NCBI GenBank assembly: GCA_934728205.1
Contig: CAKVEH010000077.1
Span: forward strand, 1 to 6,402
Origin: an uncultured Helicobacteraceae bacterium
Lineage (GTDB): Bacteria > Campylobacterota > Campylobacteria > Campylobacterales > Helicobacteraceae
DNA length: 6,402 nt
Direction: 5' to 3'
In this document: positions 1 through 5,438 of the stretch, one piece after another
How the letters are laid out: each line of letters begins with the position of its first letter
Numbering within the stretch: the first letter of the stretch is position 1
The notes under the pieces: generated by a model
What the model saw: only the letters and a program-made list of their open reading frames with translations
What the model was told of the DNA's origin: nothing
Databases searched by the model: none
Made by a program: the position numbers and the translations under genes

Positions 1-64
1 TTGGCAGAAACGAATAAGTCGCAAGTGCTGGGGATTCATCAGTTAGTGTGTATGTGATTTTCAT
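1..64 (-). CDS. icd: NADP-dependent isocitrate dehydrogenase, monomeric type (N-terminal 21 codons only)
   Basis: The gene starts at the ATG at 64-62 and runs off the left edge of the window. The 21 visible codons read MKITYTLTDESPALATYSFL followed by P. This is the characteristic N-terminus of the large (about 740-residue) monomeric isocitrate dehydrogenases, which begin with a similar K-I-x-Y-T-L-T-D-E-x-P-A-L-A-T-x-S stretch. The family oxidatively decarboxylates isocitrate to 2-oxoglutarate with NADP+ in the cytoplasmic TCA cycle. An AAAGGA ribosome binding site at 71-76, six bases before the ATG, supports the start. The gene follows a strong terminator at 222-261 and has a plausible promoter at 97-125, so it is probably its own transcription unit. 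The monomeric form is known from Campylobacter, whereas H. pylori is known for the dimeric form. Only the extreme N-terminus is visible, so the catalytic residues cannot be checked. Confidence 0.85.
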   Translation of the reverse strand, partial: MKITYTLTDESPALATYSFLP

Positions 65-96
65 TGTGTGTCCTTTGGGTTAAATTTTATCTTTAG

Positions 97-125
97 CATA
101 TAACAAAAATTCTAACTCAAGGCAA
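97..125 (-). promoter_or_regulatory. candidate sigma-70 type promoter for icd
   Basis: On the minus strand, TTGCCT (125-120) is followed after 17 bases by TATATG (102-97), preceded by TGT as an extended -10. Transcription would start near position 90, leaving a leader of about 26 nt before the icd ATG. The spacing and extended -10 are good, but the -10 matches consensus at only four of six positions in an A+T-rich region. This is an inference from sequence alone. Confidence 0.35.
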
Positions 126-153
126 AATTTGTTTTACTTTTTGTGCGTATTAG

Positions 154-181
154 TGAGATTTTCTCAATTTGGCTTAAAGCC
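154..181. repeat. two short inverted repeats upstream of icd
   Basis: TGAGA-TTT-TCTCA lies at 154-166 and GGCTT-A-AAGCC at 171-181. Both sit 30 to 80 bases upstream of the proposed icd -35 box and downstream of the terminator of the preceding gene. They could be a regulator binding site, but five-base arms are expected by chance in a gap of this size, so no function is claimed. Confidence 0.25.
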
Positions 182-221
182 TAGAGGCAATATGTGATTT
201 ATGGGTATGTGGAAGCATAGT

Positions 222-261
222 AAAAAAGAATTCCTAGTGGCATTTGAGAATCCACTAGGAA
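222..261 (-). terminator. rho-independent terminator after the small lipoprotein gene
   Basis: A perfect 10-bp stem (TTCCTAGTGG at 231-240, CCACTAGGAA at 252-261) encloses an 11-nt loop. On the minus strand it is followed directly by TTCTTTTTT (230-222). It begins 14 nt after the stop codon of the lipoprotein gene at 276. Stem, loop and T-run all point the same way, so termination of leftward transcription here is well supported. It separates the lipoprotein gene from icd. Confidence 0.9.
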
Positions 262-275
262 ACAACAAGACTTGT

Positions 276-734
276 CTATTCTTTGTTTGTGAGAAGACCT
301 TTGATTTTCTCTTGGAATTCTGATGAAACTATTTCAAGTCCCAATGTGTTCGCACCATCAAGTGTAACATTATAAGCAATGCTACCCAAAACTTCGCTAT
401 TCGCTCCACATTTTACTGTTTTTTGAGCTTCAATAGTATCGATAGTGGTGAAGTTGCTTAGTTTTTCTACTTTTGCTTCACCACCCACAACCGCTCTAAT
501 AGCCTCTACATCGACACCCTCTGCAGCTTCACTTGCGACAGTGTTAAAATCTTCGTTTGCTTGCTCTGCTAGCGCAGTTGCCAACAAGCCTTTTACCTCT
601 TGGCTATCGCACTCTGGGAGAGACACCTTTTCAACCTCAGTCGCAGGTGCGCCCTCATCTTTCTTTTCTTTATCATCACAAGCCACAAACAAAGCCATAA
701 AGCCAGCCAATACAAACAATGTAACTTTTTTCAT
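276..734 (-). CDS. small putative lipoprotein of unknown function
   Basis: This 152-residue protein has a lipoprotein signal peptide: MKK, a hydrophobic stretch at residues 4-18, and the lipobox F-V-A-C with lipidated Cys19. Two Asp follow the Cys. In enterobacteria Asp at +2 keeps lipoproteins in the inner membrane, but whether that holds here is unknown. A short acidic/lysine-rich linker (20-38) leads to a domain with two cysteines, C42 (LPECDSQE) and C109 (TVKCGANSE), which could form a disulfide in the periplasm. The C-terminal part (LGSIAYNVTLDGAN) looks like beta strands and recalls small secreted proteins that place a conserved Cys before a Y-x-V strand. That resemblance is only a pattern. 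AAGGAG at 740-745, five bases before the ATG, fixes the start. The gene has its own promoter and terminator, so it is probably monocistronic. I do not recognise the family. Confidence 0.85.
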   Translation of the reverse strand: MKKVTLFVLAGFMALFVACDDKEKKDEGAPATEVEKVSLPECDSQEVKGLLATALAEQANEDFNTVASEAAEGVDVEAIRAVVGGEAKVEKLSNFTTIDTIEAQKTVKCGANSEVLGSIAYNVTLDGANTLGLEIVSSEFQEKIKGLLTNKE

Positions 735-757
735 TACTTCTCCTTGTATAATGAATT

Positions 758-821
758 ATGTGCTTTTGCACCCAAACTACTTGCTTAAGCAAGAACGCCA
801 AACTTAACAAAAAAAGCACAT
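758..821. repeat. nested inverted repeats in the leader of the small lipoprotein gene
   Basis: An outer perfect 10-bp inverted repeat pairs ATGTGCTTTT (758-767) with AAAAGCACAT (812-821). Nearly at its centre lies a perfect 14-bp palindrome, CTTGCTTAAGCAAG (780-793). The right arm of the outer repeat overlaps the proposed -10 box (820-825), so only the inner palindrome, together with a small GTGC-TTTT-GCAC hairpin at 760-771, would lie fully in the RNA leader. It could be an operator or a leader structure affecting translation; its function is unknown. Confidence 0.5.
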
Positions 822-847
822 TGTAGCATATTATGGTAAAATTTCAA
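820..847 (-). promoter_or_regulatory. sigma-70 type promoter for the small lipoprotein gene
   Basis: On the minus strand, TTGAAA (847-842) is followed after 16 bases by TACAAT (825-820), preceded by TGC as an extended -10. Each hexamer matches consensus at five of six positions. Transcription would start near 813, giving an unusually long leader of about 79 nt with palindromes in it. This is the best-matching promoter in the window. Confidence 0.6.
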
Positions 848-859
848 TAAGTATTATTT
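845..859 (-). promoter_or_regulatory. possible Fur box overlapping the lipoprotein promoter
   Basis: Read on the minus strand, AAATAATACTTATTG matches the reported H. pylori Fur-box consensus TAATAATNATTATTA at 11 of 14 defined positions. It contains a clean AATAA-TAC-TTATT dyad and overlaps the -35 box (842-847), where a bound repressor would block RNA polymerase. The A+T-rich intergenic setting makes chance matches likely, so this is tentative. Confidence 0.3.
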
Positions 860-870
860 ATCTTTTTGTA

Positions 871-1338
871 TCACAAAGATTGTAAATCGTCTAAAACCTT
901 CTGGGCGTGGTCTTTAGCGCGGATATTGTAGTAAGTTTTGGCAATTTTACCATTGCTATCAATGATAAAAGTAGAGCGAATAATACCTAGCACTTTTTTA
1001 CCATACATCATTTTTTCTCCATACGCACCATAGGCAGTGGCTATGTGCCTATCTTCATCGCAAAGTAAAATGTGTTTGAGTGATTTTTGATTGATAAATT
1101 TTTGATGAGAGTTTTGGTTATCAGGGCTTATGCCAATTACCACACAGCCAAGTGCTTCAAAGCTCGATAAAAGTGCCGTGAAATCTTGTGCCTCTATTGT
1201 GCAACCGGGCGTATTGTCTTTGGGGTAAAAGTATAAAACAATGGTTTTGCCAACAAAATCATCAAGCCCAACTTCCACACCATTAGAATCTAGCGCACGG
1301 AAGCTTGGGGCAGGATTGCCAACTTTAAGAGTTGGCAT
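871..1338 (-). CDS. bcp: thiol peroxidase / bacterioferritin comigratory protein (peroxiredoxin, Bcp/PrxQ family)
   Basis: This 155-residue cytoplasmic peroxiredoxin is the usual length for Bcp. The active-site motif YPKDNTPGCT places Pro39, Thr43 and peroxidatic Cys46 in the family's P-x3-T-x2-C arrangement. Arg121 in GIIRSTFII is the conserved active-site arginine. The family reduces H2O2 and organic hydroperoxides, usually with thioredoxin as electron donor. The resolving cysteine that E. coli Bcp carries five residues after the peroxidatic one is Gln51 here (CTIEAQ). H. pylori Bcp also lacks it, to my recollection, so resolution must use Cys65, Cys93 (LLCDEDRH) or an outside thiol. The start ATG overlaps the stop of the upstream BI-1 gene by one base (TAATG), so the two are probably translationally coupled. 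I see no convincing terminator downstream. The bases after the stop lead into the promoter of the next gene. Confidence 0.95.
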   Translation of the reverse strand: MPTLKVGNPAPSFRALDSNGVEVGLDDFVGKTIVLYFYPKDNTPGCTIEAQDFTALLSSFEALGCVVIGISPDNQNSHQKFINQKSLKHILLCDEDRHIATAYGAYGEKMMYGKKVLGIIRSTFIIDSNGKIAKTYYNIRAKDHAQKVLDDLQSL

Positions 1339-2027
1339 TAGTCTCTATTTCCAAGAATACCAAAGATTTGGAGGAGTGAAACAAAAATATTATAAAAATC
1401 AAGGTAAAGTGAAATTGCGGCATCTACTGGGCTAGAATACAATCCACGAATGATATTTTGTGTATCATACGCCACATACATACTAAATAATATCGCTGCA
1501 GCTCCTGCGATAATCGCTTGGAATCCCATATCCATAACAAAAATATTCACAATCGAGCAAACCATCACAACGATAAGCGATATAAAAAGCATTTTGCCCA
1601 TACTCGCTAAATCTCGTTTAGTCTTAATGCCATAAATGCTCATCACACCAAAAATAATGGTAGTCATAGCAAACGCCGATACCACACCAGCTGAGCCATT
1701 CACAACAAGCACAAAGCCAAGCAAAGGTGTAATTGCAAGCCCTGTAAGAAATGTGAAAACAAAGAGCATTGCAATATTAAGTCCGGGCTTAGAGCGAGAA
1801 AACATAAGTCCAAAGAGAGCTGCGATTTCTGCGACAAAAATCACCATTCTATTTTGGAGGACCATTTCAAAGTTCATAAAGCCAACAAGAGCGCCGATTG
1901 TAGCGATAAGCAAGCTTGCGCCAAAAAATTTGTAAGTAGTTTTCACAAAATTTACTAACGCAGAATCCCGCGCTTCAGCTACTGCACCGACATCAACTCC
2001 TGTGTAATTCCTATCATATAAAGCCAT
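1338..2027 (-). CDS. Bax inhibitor-1 / YccA family seven-helix membrane protein
   Basis: This 229-residue inner-membrane protein has about seven hydrophobic segments, at residues roughly 33-52, 58-76, 83-105, 112-133, 145-165, 167-187 and 204-223, after a soluble N-terminus of about 30 residues. The family signatures AYDTQNI (Asp188) and LYLDFYNIF (Asp210) are present. These two acidic residues correspond to the aspartate pair that gates the pH-dependent calcium leak in Bacillus YetJ. In bacteria the family also includes YccA, which modulates the membrane protease FtsH. Which role applies here is unknown. I chose the ATG at 2027 because TAAGGAG (2034-2040) sits six bases upstream. A longer frame reaches back to a GTG at 2087, but it lacks such a site and adds residues foreign to the family. 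The gene is coupled to bcp downstream, which hints at a membrane or oxidative stress link but does not prove one. Confidence 0.93.
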   Translation of the reverse strand: MALYDRNYTGVDVGAVAEARDSALVNFVKTTYKFFGASLLIATIGALVGFMNFEMVLQNRMVIFVAEIAALFGLMFSRSKPGLNIAMLFVFTFLTGLAITPLLGFVLVVNGSAGVVSAFAMTTIIFGVMSIYGIKTKRDLASMGKMLFISLIVVMVCSIVNIFVMDMGFQAIIAGAAAILFSMYVAYDTQNIIRGLYSSPVDAAISLYLDFYNIFVSLLQIFGILGNRD

Positions 2028-2033
2028 TTTTAA

Positions 2034-2040
2034 CTCCTTA
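2034..2040 (-). promoter_or_regulatory. ribosome binding site that fixes the BI-1 start
   Basis: TAAGGAG on the minus strand lies six bases before the ATG at 2027. It selects that ATG over the in-frame GTG at 2087 and shortens the protein by 20 residues. Confidence 0.85.
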
Positions 2041-2060
2041 ATAATTAAAGTTGCGCTGTC

Positions 2061-2066
2061 ATTGTA
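2061..2066 (-). promoter_or_regulatory. weak candidate -10 box for the BI-1/bcp pair
   Basis: TACAAT on the minus strand (2066-2061) would start transcription near 2054, giving a 26-nt leader before the BI-1 ATG. No good -35 or extended TG is visible, which is common in Helicobacter promoters but leaves this weak. Read-through from the lipoprotein gene upstream is an equally good explanation for expression. Confidence 0.3.
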
Positions 2067-2088
2067 GTGTATTTTTGTAAATGACACA

Positions 2089-2631
2089 TCATTTTACATT
2101 CTTAATGATAAAGACAATGTTTTGCTTTAATAGATTCTTAATTTTTTCATCATCTATATGCTTTTTCCCCTCATTAAAGCCAAAATATCTATCCACTCTC
2201 ACTTTAAGCTCGCCATTTGAGTGTTGGGTAAGCGTTTTATTCCCCTCCACAAACTTAATAGTAACCTTAGATTCCAAAATGGCTTCGTCTTCGCTTTTTA
2301 TGACATTTATGTCCTTTGTTCCACTTGCGAGGCTGAGGGCATAGCTCACTTCAATCTTTGCTACTCCTTTTGCATTTTTAGAATCAAATGCAAAACAATT
2401 TGAACGCTCTAAACTCTCTTTTAAGAGATGTTTAAAATCATTAAGCGCATAGTATTTTTGTGCATCGCCAATGGCTGTGATATTTTTGTCATCAAAAGTG
2501 ATGCTACGCACAGGATTCTCGCAAGTTGGGATTGTTACTTCTGGAAGTGTGGGCTCTTTTGGCGTGCAAGCACTAAAAAACAAAACACCAAACACACAAA
2601 GGCTTAACGCAGGCGGTGTAATACATCTCAT
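2089..2631 (-). CDS. putative lipoprotein of unknown function (180 aa)
   Basis: The N-terminus is a lipoprotein signal peptide with a hydrophobic core at about residues 7-20 and the lipobox F-S-A-C, giving lipidated Cys22. A proline-rich linker (PKEPTLPEVTIP) follows. In the mature part, the helix-then-strand pattern ALNDFKHLLKESLERSNCFA (61-80) resembles the start of CsgG/LpoB-like periplasmic lipoprotein domains, where a helix ends in a short strand containing a phenylalanine. Several beta-like stretches follow (ESKVTIKFVEG, GELKVRVDRY), then a lysine-rich C-terminus. Cys37 and Cys79 could form a disulfide. The CsgG/LpoB resemblance is a visual impression only. AAGGAG (2638-2643), six bases upstream, supports the ATG. 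The gene has its own TATAAT promoter just after trpS. The BI-1 gene begins 61 bases after its TGA stop, so the two may be transcribed together. Confidence 0.85.
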   Translation of the reverse strand: MRCITPPALSLCVFGVLFFSACTPKEPTLPEVTIPTCENPVRSITFDDKNITAIGDAQKYYALNDFKHLLKESLERSNCFAFDSKNAKGVAKIEVSYALSLASGTKDINVIKSEDEAILESKVTIKFVEGNKTLTQHSNGELKVRVDRYFGFNEGKKHIDDEKIKNLLKQNIVFIIKNVK

Positions 2632-2658
2632 TGTAATCTCCTTGTTATGTAAATTAAA

Positions 2659-2693
2659 GGTGTATTATACACCAAACTAGATTAACCCCACAA
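2659..2693 (-). promoter_or_regulatory. promoter with a palindrome over its -10 box, in front of the 180-aa lipoprotein gene
   Basis: On the minus strand a perfect TATAAT (2669-2664) lies 18 bases after TTGTGG (2693-2688), with transcription predicted to start near 2657. The -10 is embedded in GGTGTAT-A-ATACACC (2659-2673), a perfect 7-bp inverted repeat around one base, well placed for a repressor that competes with RNA polymerase. The promoter lies between the trpS TAG (2677-2679) and the lipoprotein ATG and overlaps the end of trpS. As RNA from an upstream promoter, the same repeat could fold into a 6-bp hairpin followed by TTTAATTT and act as a weak trpS terminator. Confidence 0.6.
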
Positions 2694-3660
2694 GCTTTTT
2701 GGCTTTTGTGTAAGTGGCTTGTGCGATAGGACGCACTTTATCCGCGCTAGATTGGAGGATTTGCTTGATATGTGTGGGCTCTTTTATAAGGGCATTGTAG
2801 TTTTCTCTTATGGGGCGTAGAGATTCTATAATGAGCTCACTAAGCGCACTTTTAAGCACGCCATATCCCTTGCCTGCGAAATCTTGTGTAATTTGCTCTC
2901 TTGAGTATTTGCTAAAAATCTCATACATACACAGCAAATTATACAATCCAGCGCGCGATTGGTCAAAAACTATTTCACTTAGGGAATCTGTCGTAGCTTT
3001 TTTAATTTTACGCGTAATCACTTCGGGGCTATCAAGCAAGTAAATAGCGTGATTTTCCCCCTTGTGTGATTTACTCATTTTGACTTGTGGGTCATCTAGC
3101 CCCATTATCCGTGCGCCAACCTTTGTGATAAGTGGGTTTGGAATCTTAAAGCATTCTCCAAAGTCGCGGTTAAATCGCTCTGCCACATCACGCGTAAGCT
3201 CTAAATGCTGTTTTTGGTCTTCACCCACAGGGACAAAATCCGCATTATAAAGCAAAATGTCCGCCGCCATAAGCGCGGGGTAGTTAAACAACCCAACGCT
3301 AATAGTCTTACTTTTCGCGCTCTTATCTTTGAATTGTGTCATTCTGCTCATATCGCCCATTGGGATATTGCAATCTAAAATCCACGCTAGCCCTGCGTGC
3401 TCATCAATTTGGCTTTGAACAAAAAGCATAGATTTATTCATATCAATCCCACAGGCAAGTAACATTGCAGCAAGTGTATAAGTTTTAGATTCCAATTCTT
3501 TTGGGTTTTGGGGCATTGTTATAGAATGCGAATTAGCGATGAAAAAGATATTTTCATACATTTCTTGGGAATCTACCCAATGCTTTATCGCTCCTAAATA
3601 ATTCCCTAGATGAATGTCGCCTGTGGGCTGAATACCTGATATAACGCGTTTTTTACTCAT
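2677..3660 (-). CDS. trpS: tryptophanyl-tRNA synthetase
   Basis: This 327-residue class I aminoacyl-tRNA synthetase is the usual length for bacterial TrpRS and charges tRNA-Trp with tryptophan using ATP. The HIGH-type motif is HLGN at residues 17-20 within [16 protein letters not shown]. The KMSKS loop is an exact KMSKS at 194-198. Between them are the tryptophan-pocket segment [14 protein letters not shown] (101-114) and [18 protein letters not shown] (146-163), both typical of TrpRS. The ATG at 3660 is chosen because it begins directly at the conserved N-terminus and has GGGGAG seven bases upstream. The frame stays open 41 codons further, but that extension overlaps acpS and has no family counterpart. 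It starts 16 bases after the acpS stop, so co-transcription with fliL-acpS is likely. I see no tryptophan leader peptide or T-box. Confidence 0.97.
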   Translation of the reverse strand: MSKKRVISGIQPTGDIHLGNYLGAIKHWVDSQEMYENIFFIANSHSITMPQNPKELESKTYTLAAMLLACGIDMNKSMLFVQSQIDEHAGLAWILDCNIPMGDMSRMTQFKDKSAKSKTISVGLFNYPALMAADILLYNADFVPVGEDQKQHLELTRDVAERFNRDFGECFKIPNPLITKVGARIMGLDDPQVKMSKSHKGENHAIYLLDSPEVITRKIKKATTDSLSEIVFDQSRAGLYNLLCMYEIFSKYSREQITQDFAGKGYGVLKSALSELIIESLRPIRENYNALIKEPTHIKQILQSSADKVRPIAQATYTKAKKLVGLI

Positions 3661-3676
3661 TGACTTACTCCCCACT

Positions 3677-4060
3677 TTAGCGCAATGCCACGCAAGCAAC
3701 GGCATATTTGCTTTCGTGTGTGATACTAAGTGCGATATGGCTAAACACAATCTTTGTGCTAAAATGTGCATTTGCCCTATCACTTAATGCAATGTGTGGC
3801 GCACCTTTAGAATCAATATGTATGTGCATATCTAAAAATCCTAATTCTTTGCTAATCCCGCAACCTAGTGCCTTGCTTAGAGCTTCCTTTGCGGCGAAAA
3901 ATCCAGCAATGCGCGAAAAATTATATGACTTCACGCTGTCTTTATGCTTTAGACAGAGTGCAACTTCCTCATCGCTTAAAAATCGCTTTAACCCCCGCAA
4001 ACCAAACTTAGATTCCAAGTTTTTTAAGCGAGAGATTTTCACTATGTCAATGCCTAGCAA
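3677..4060 (-). CDS. acpS: holo-[acyl-carrier-protein] synthase, TTG start
   Basis: This 127-residue enzyme moves 4'-phosphopantetheine from CoA to the active serine of acyl carrier protein, switching on fatty acid synthesis. The N-terminal signature LGIDIVKI carries the metal-binding Asp5. [13 protein letters not shown] (54-66) carries the second metal ligand Glu59, and [12 protein letters not shown] is the usual C-terminal strand motif. Length fits the AcpS family (about 120-130 aa). The start is TTG: the conserved N-terminus begins there, no in-frame ATG is nearby, and TAAGGG (4067-4072) sits six bases upstream. It lies 17 bases after fliL and 16 before trpS. The fliL-acpS adjacency matches what I remember from H. 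pylori. Confidence 0.95.
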   Translation of the reverse strand: MLGIDIVKISRLKNLESKFGLRGLKRFLSDEEVALCLKHKDSVKSYNFSRIAGFFAAKEALSKALGCGISKELGFLDMHIHIDSKGAPHIALSDRANAHFSTKIVFSHIALSITHESKYAVACVALR

Positions 4061-4066
4061 ATATTA

Positions 4067-4072
4067 CCCTTA
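4067..4072 (-). promoter_or_regulatory. ribosome binding site supporting the acpS TTG start
   Basis: TAAGGG on the minus strand, six bases before the TTG at 4060 and inside the 17-base gap after fliL. It is weaker than the AAGGAG sites of the neighbours, and with the TTG codon it predicts modest translation of AcpS. Confidence 0.65.
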
Positions 4073-4077
4073 AAGAG

Positions 4078-4662
4078 TTATCCAATTAAGAAATGCGTGA
4101 AAAAGATATTTTTGATACTTCCATCAATGAGAAGTTCGTTTAGTCGTTGCACTATTTCATCTTTTACTCTATTTTTGCCTTTTGTCGTAGCGACTTCCTC
4201 CACAGACTTAGAAGAGAGAATCTCAATAATCGTATCAGAGATTATAGGGAGCTTTGTCTCTACTTCTGGCTGTGTTTCTGGTTTGTCAAGCTCGATACTT
4301 ACCTTTACGATAAGCACTTTTTTGCTTGTTTGTGTAAGGAGATTTATTTTGAAACCATCTTTATCGCCTACTTCAAGGATTGGTCCAATCTTACCCCAAT
4401 CCGAACCTCTTCCGCTCACCACACTGCTTATAGCGACTTTTGTCCCAGCTTGTTTGTTTGACTCTGGTTGTGGTTGGACTTCCTCCACGACAGCTTCGTG
4501 CTCCGCTGGTGGATGAGATTCTTTGTTTTGTGAGAGGACGAGCACTATCAAAAGCGCAATGAGCAGTATAAGGACTACCGCTACACCAATAACCACAAAT
4601 AAAATGGTTTTGTCTTTTTTAACAGCTTGAGTTGCCGCTTGTTCTTTTTGCTCTTCAGCCAT
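4078..4662 (-). CDS. fliL: flagellar basal-body-associated protein FliL
   Basis: This 194-residue single-pass inner-membrane protein has a short charged cytoplasmic N-terminus, a transmembrane helix at about residues 19-44, a Pro/Glu-rich linker (46-72) and a periplasmic domain. The domain ends in the family's typical helix and final strand (KNRVKDEIVQRLNELL, then NIFFTHFLIG). FliL proteins surround the MotAB stator units of the flagellar motor and support stator recruitment or torque. The protein is within the normal range of FliL lengths. TAAGGAG (4668-4674), five bases before the ATG, fixes the start. The 95-base gap after rsmD contains no clear promoter; a TGATAGTTT stretch at 4705-4713 is the best weak candidate for an extended -10. 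The gene lies among housekeeping genes rather than in a flagellar operon, an arrangement I recall from other Helicobacter. Confidence 0.93.
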   Translation of the reverse strand: MAEEQKEQAATQAVKKDKTILFVVIGVAVVLILLIALLIVLVLSQNKESHPPAEHEAVVEEVQPQPESNKQAGTKVAISSVVSGRGSDWGKIGPILEVGDKDGFKINLLTQTSKKVLIVKVSIELDKPETQPEVETKLPIISDTIIEILSSKSVEEVATTKGKNRVKDEIVQRLNELLIDGSIKNIFFTHFLIG

Positions 4663-4757
4663 AATGTCTCCTTAAACAAATTTGAGTGTCAATGTGTCGT
4701 GTGCAAACTATCAAATCCCATTCCCACAAGCACATAATTTGGATAAAGTAGCGTGAT

Positions 4758-5426
4758 TTACATTAAAGTGTAGTATGAAATCGTGCTTTTTCCAAATTTT
4801 TTAGCGCGAATTTTAACATACTTTCCTAGATTTTTTGGCAAATTTATAATGCTAATGTGTTCAAAAGCAATTAAAAAGATATGAGGATTGCGCAATGCAA
4901 CGATAAATTCAAAGCATTGTTGCTCTAACTCTTGCATTCCTTTGCGCGTGAAAAATGGCGGGTCTAAATACAGCAGGGTTTGACTTTGCGTGTTTTGTAG
5001 CATTTCAAATGAATAAAAGAAACTTTGTTGGATAATGCGTGCGCTTTGGGTTTTTTGTGTGAGATTCTCATTATGTATAGAATCTAATCGTGCTAATGCT
5101 TTATTAAGATTAAGTTCTAAAATTTGGGCGATTTGTGGGTTGATTTCATAAAATACTATCTCTTTTGCACCACGACTAAGCGCTTCTATACCCATTGAGC
5201 CACTTCCACCAAAGCCCTCGATAAATACACAACCTACAACTTGATGTGCGATAGTATTAAAAAATGATTCGCGTAAAATGCTTTTTGTAGGGCGAGTAAA
5301 GGTTTTGGGCGGGAGTTGCAATCGCAAGCCTTTCAGTGTGCCTGAATGTATGCGGATTGTTTGTGTATTATGAGGTTTGAGTTTTTGATTGTGTTGTGTG
5401 AAAGGTTTTTTAGATTCTGGACGCAT
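4758..5426 (-). CDS. rsmD: 16S rRNA (guanine-966-N2)-methyltransferase, RsmD family
   Basis: This 222-residue SAM-dependent methyltransferase modifies a guanine of 16S rRNA (G966 in E. coli) during 30S assembly. Visible family motifs, in order: RIHSGTLKGLRL (25-36), TRPTKSILRESFFNTI (44-59), the SAM-binding loop FIEGFGGSGSMGIEALSRGA (68-87), acidic Glu94 at the end of the second strand, the catalytic DPPF at 155-158, and a C-terminal KFGKSTISYYTL. Position 70, often Asp in motif I, is Glu. Residues 1-24 form a basic, Gln/Lys/His-rich extension beyond the usual start of the family. No later in-frame start codon precedes the conserved domain, so the extension appears real. A TGAGG site overlapping the priA stop lies ten bases upstream. 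The 12-base gap from priA implies co-transcription. Confidence 0.92.
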   Translation of the reverse strand: MRPESKKPFTQHNQKLKPHNTQTIRIHSGTLKGLRLQLPPKTFTRPTKSILRESFFNTIAHQVVGCVFIEGFGGSGSMGIEALSRGAKEIVFYEINPQIAQILELNLNKALARLDSIHNENLTQKTQSARIIQQSFFYSFEMLQNTQSQTLLYLDPPFFTRKGMQELEQQCFEFIVALRNPHIFLIAFEHISIINLPKNLGKYVKIRAKKFGKSTISYYTLM

Positions 5427-5438
5427 TTGGTTTATGCC

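Noticed and set aside
445..807. Plus-strand open frames opposite the lipoprotein gene, and other plus-strand frames across the window
   Set aside because: They mirror well-supported minus-strand genes, have no ribosome binding sites or recognisable motifs, and show the low-complexity translation typical of antisense frames.
735..870. A hidden small gene or RNA in the gap between bcp and the small lipoprotein
   Set aside because: The gap is explained by a promoter, a Fur-like dyad and inverted repeats. No ribosome site with a short open frame and no tRNA-like or hairpin/T-run structure was found there.
2028..2087. A 20-codon extension of the BI-1 protein from a GTG
   Set aside because: There is no ribosome binding site at the GTG, and a strong TAAGGAG precedes the ATG at 2027.
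3661..3783. A 41-codon N-terminal extension of trpS overlapping acpS
   Set aside because: The family N-terminus starts at the ATG at 3660, which has its own ribosome binding site. The extra residues read as the acpS 3' end in another frame.
4701..4722. Possible sigma-54 promoter upstream of fliL (GGGATTTGATAGTTTGC on the minus strand)
   Set aside because: The GG and GC elements are 12 bases apart instead of the required 10, and the -24 element lacks the TGGCAC pattern.
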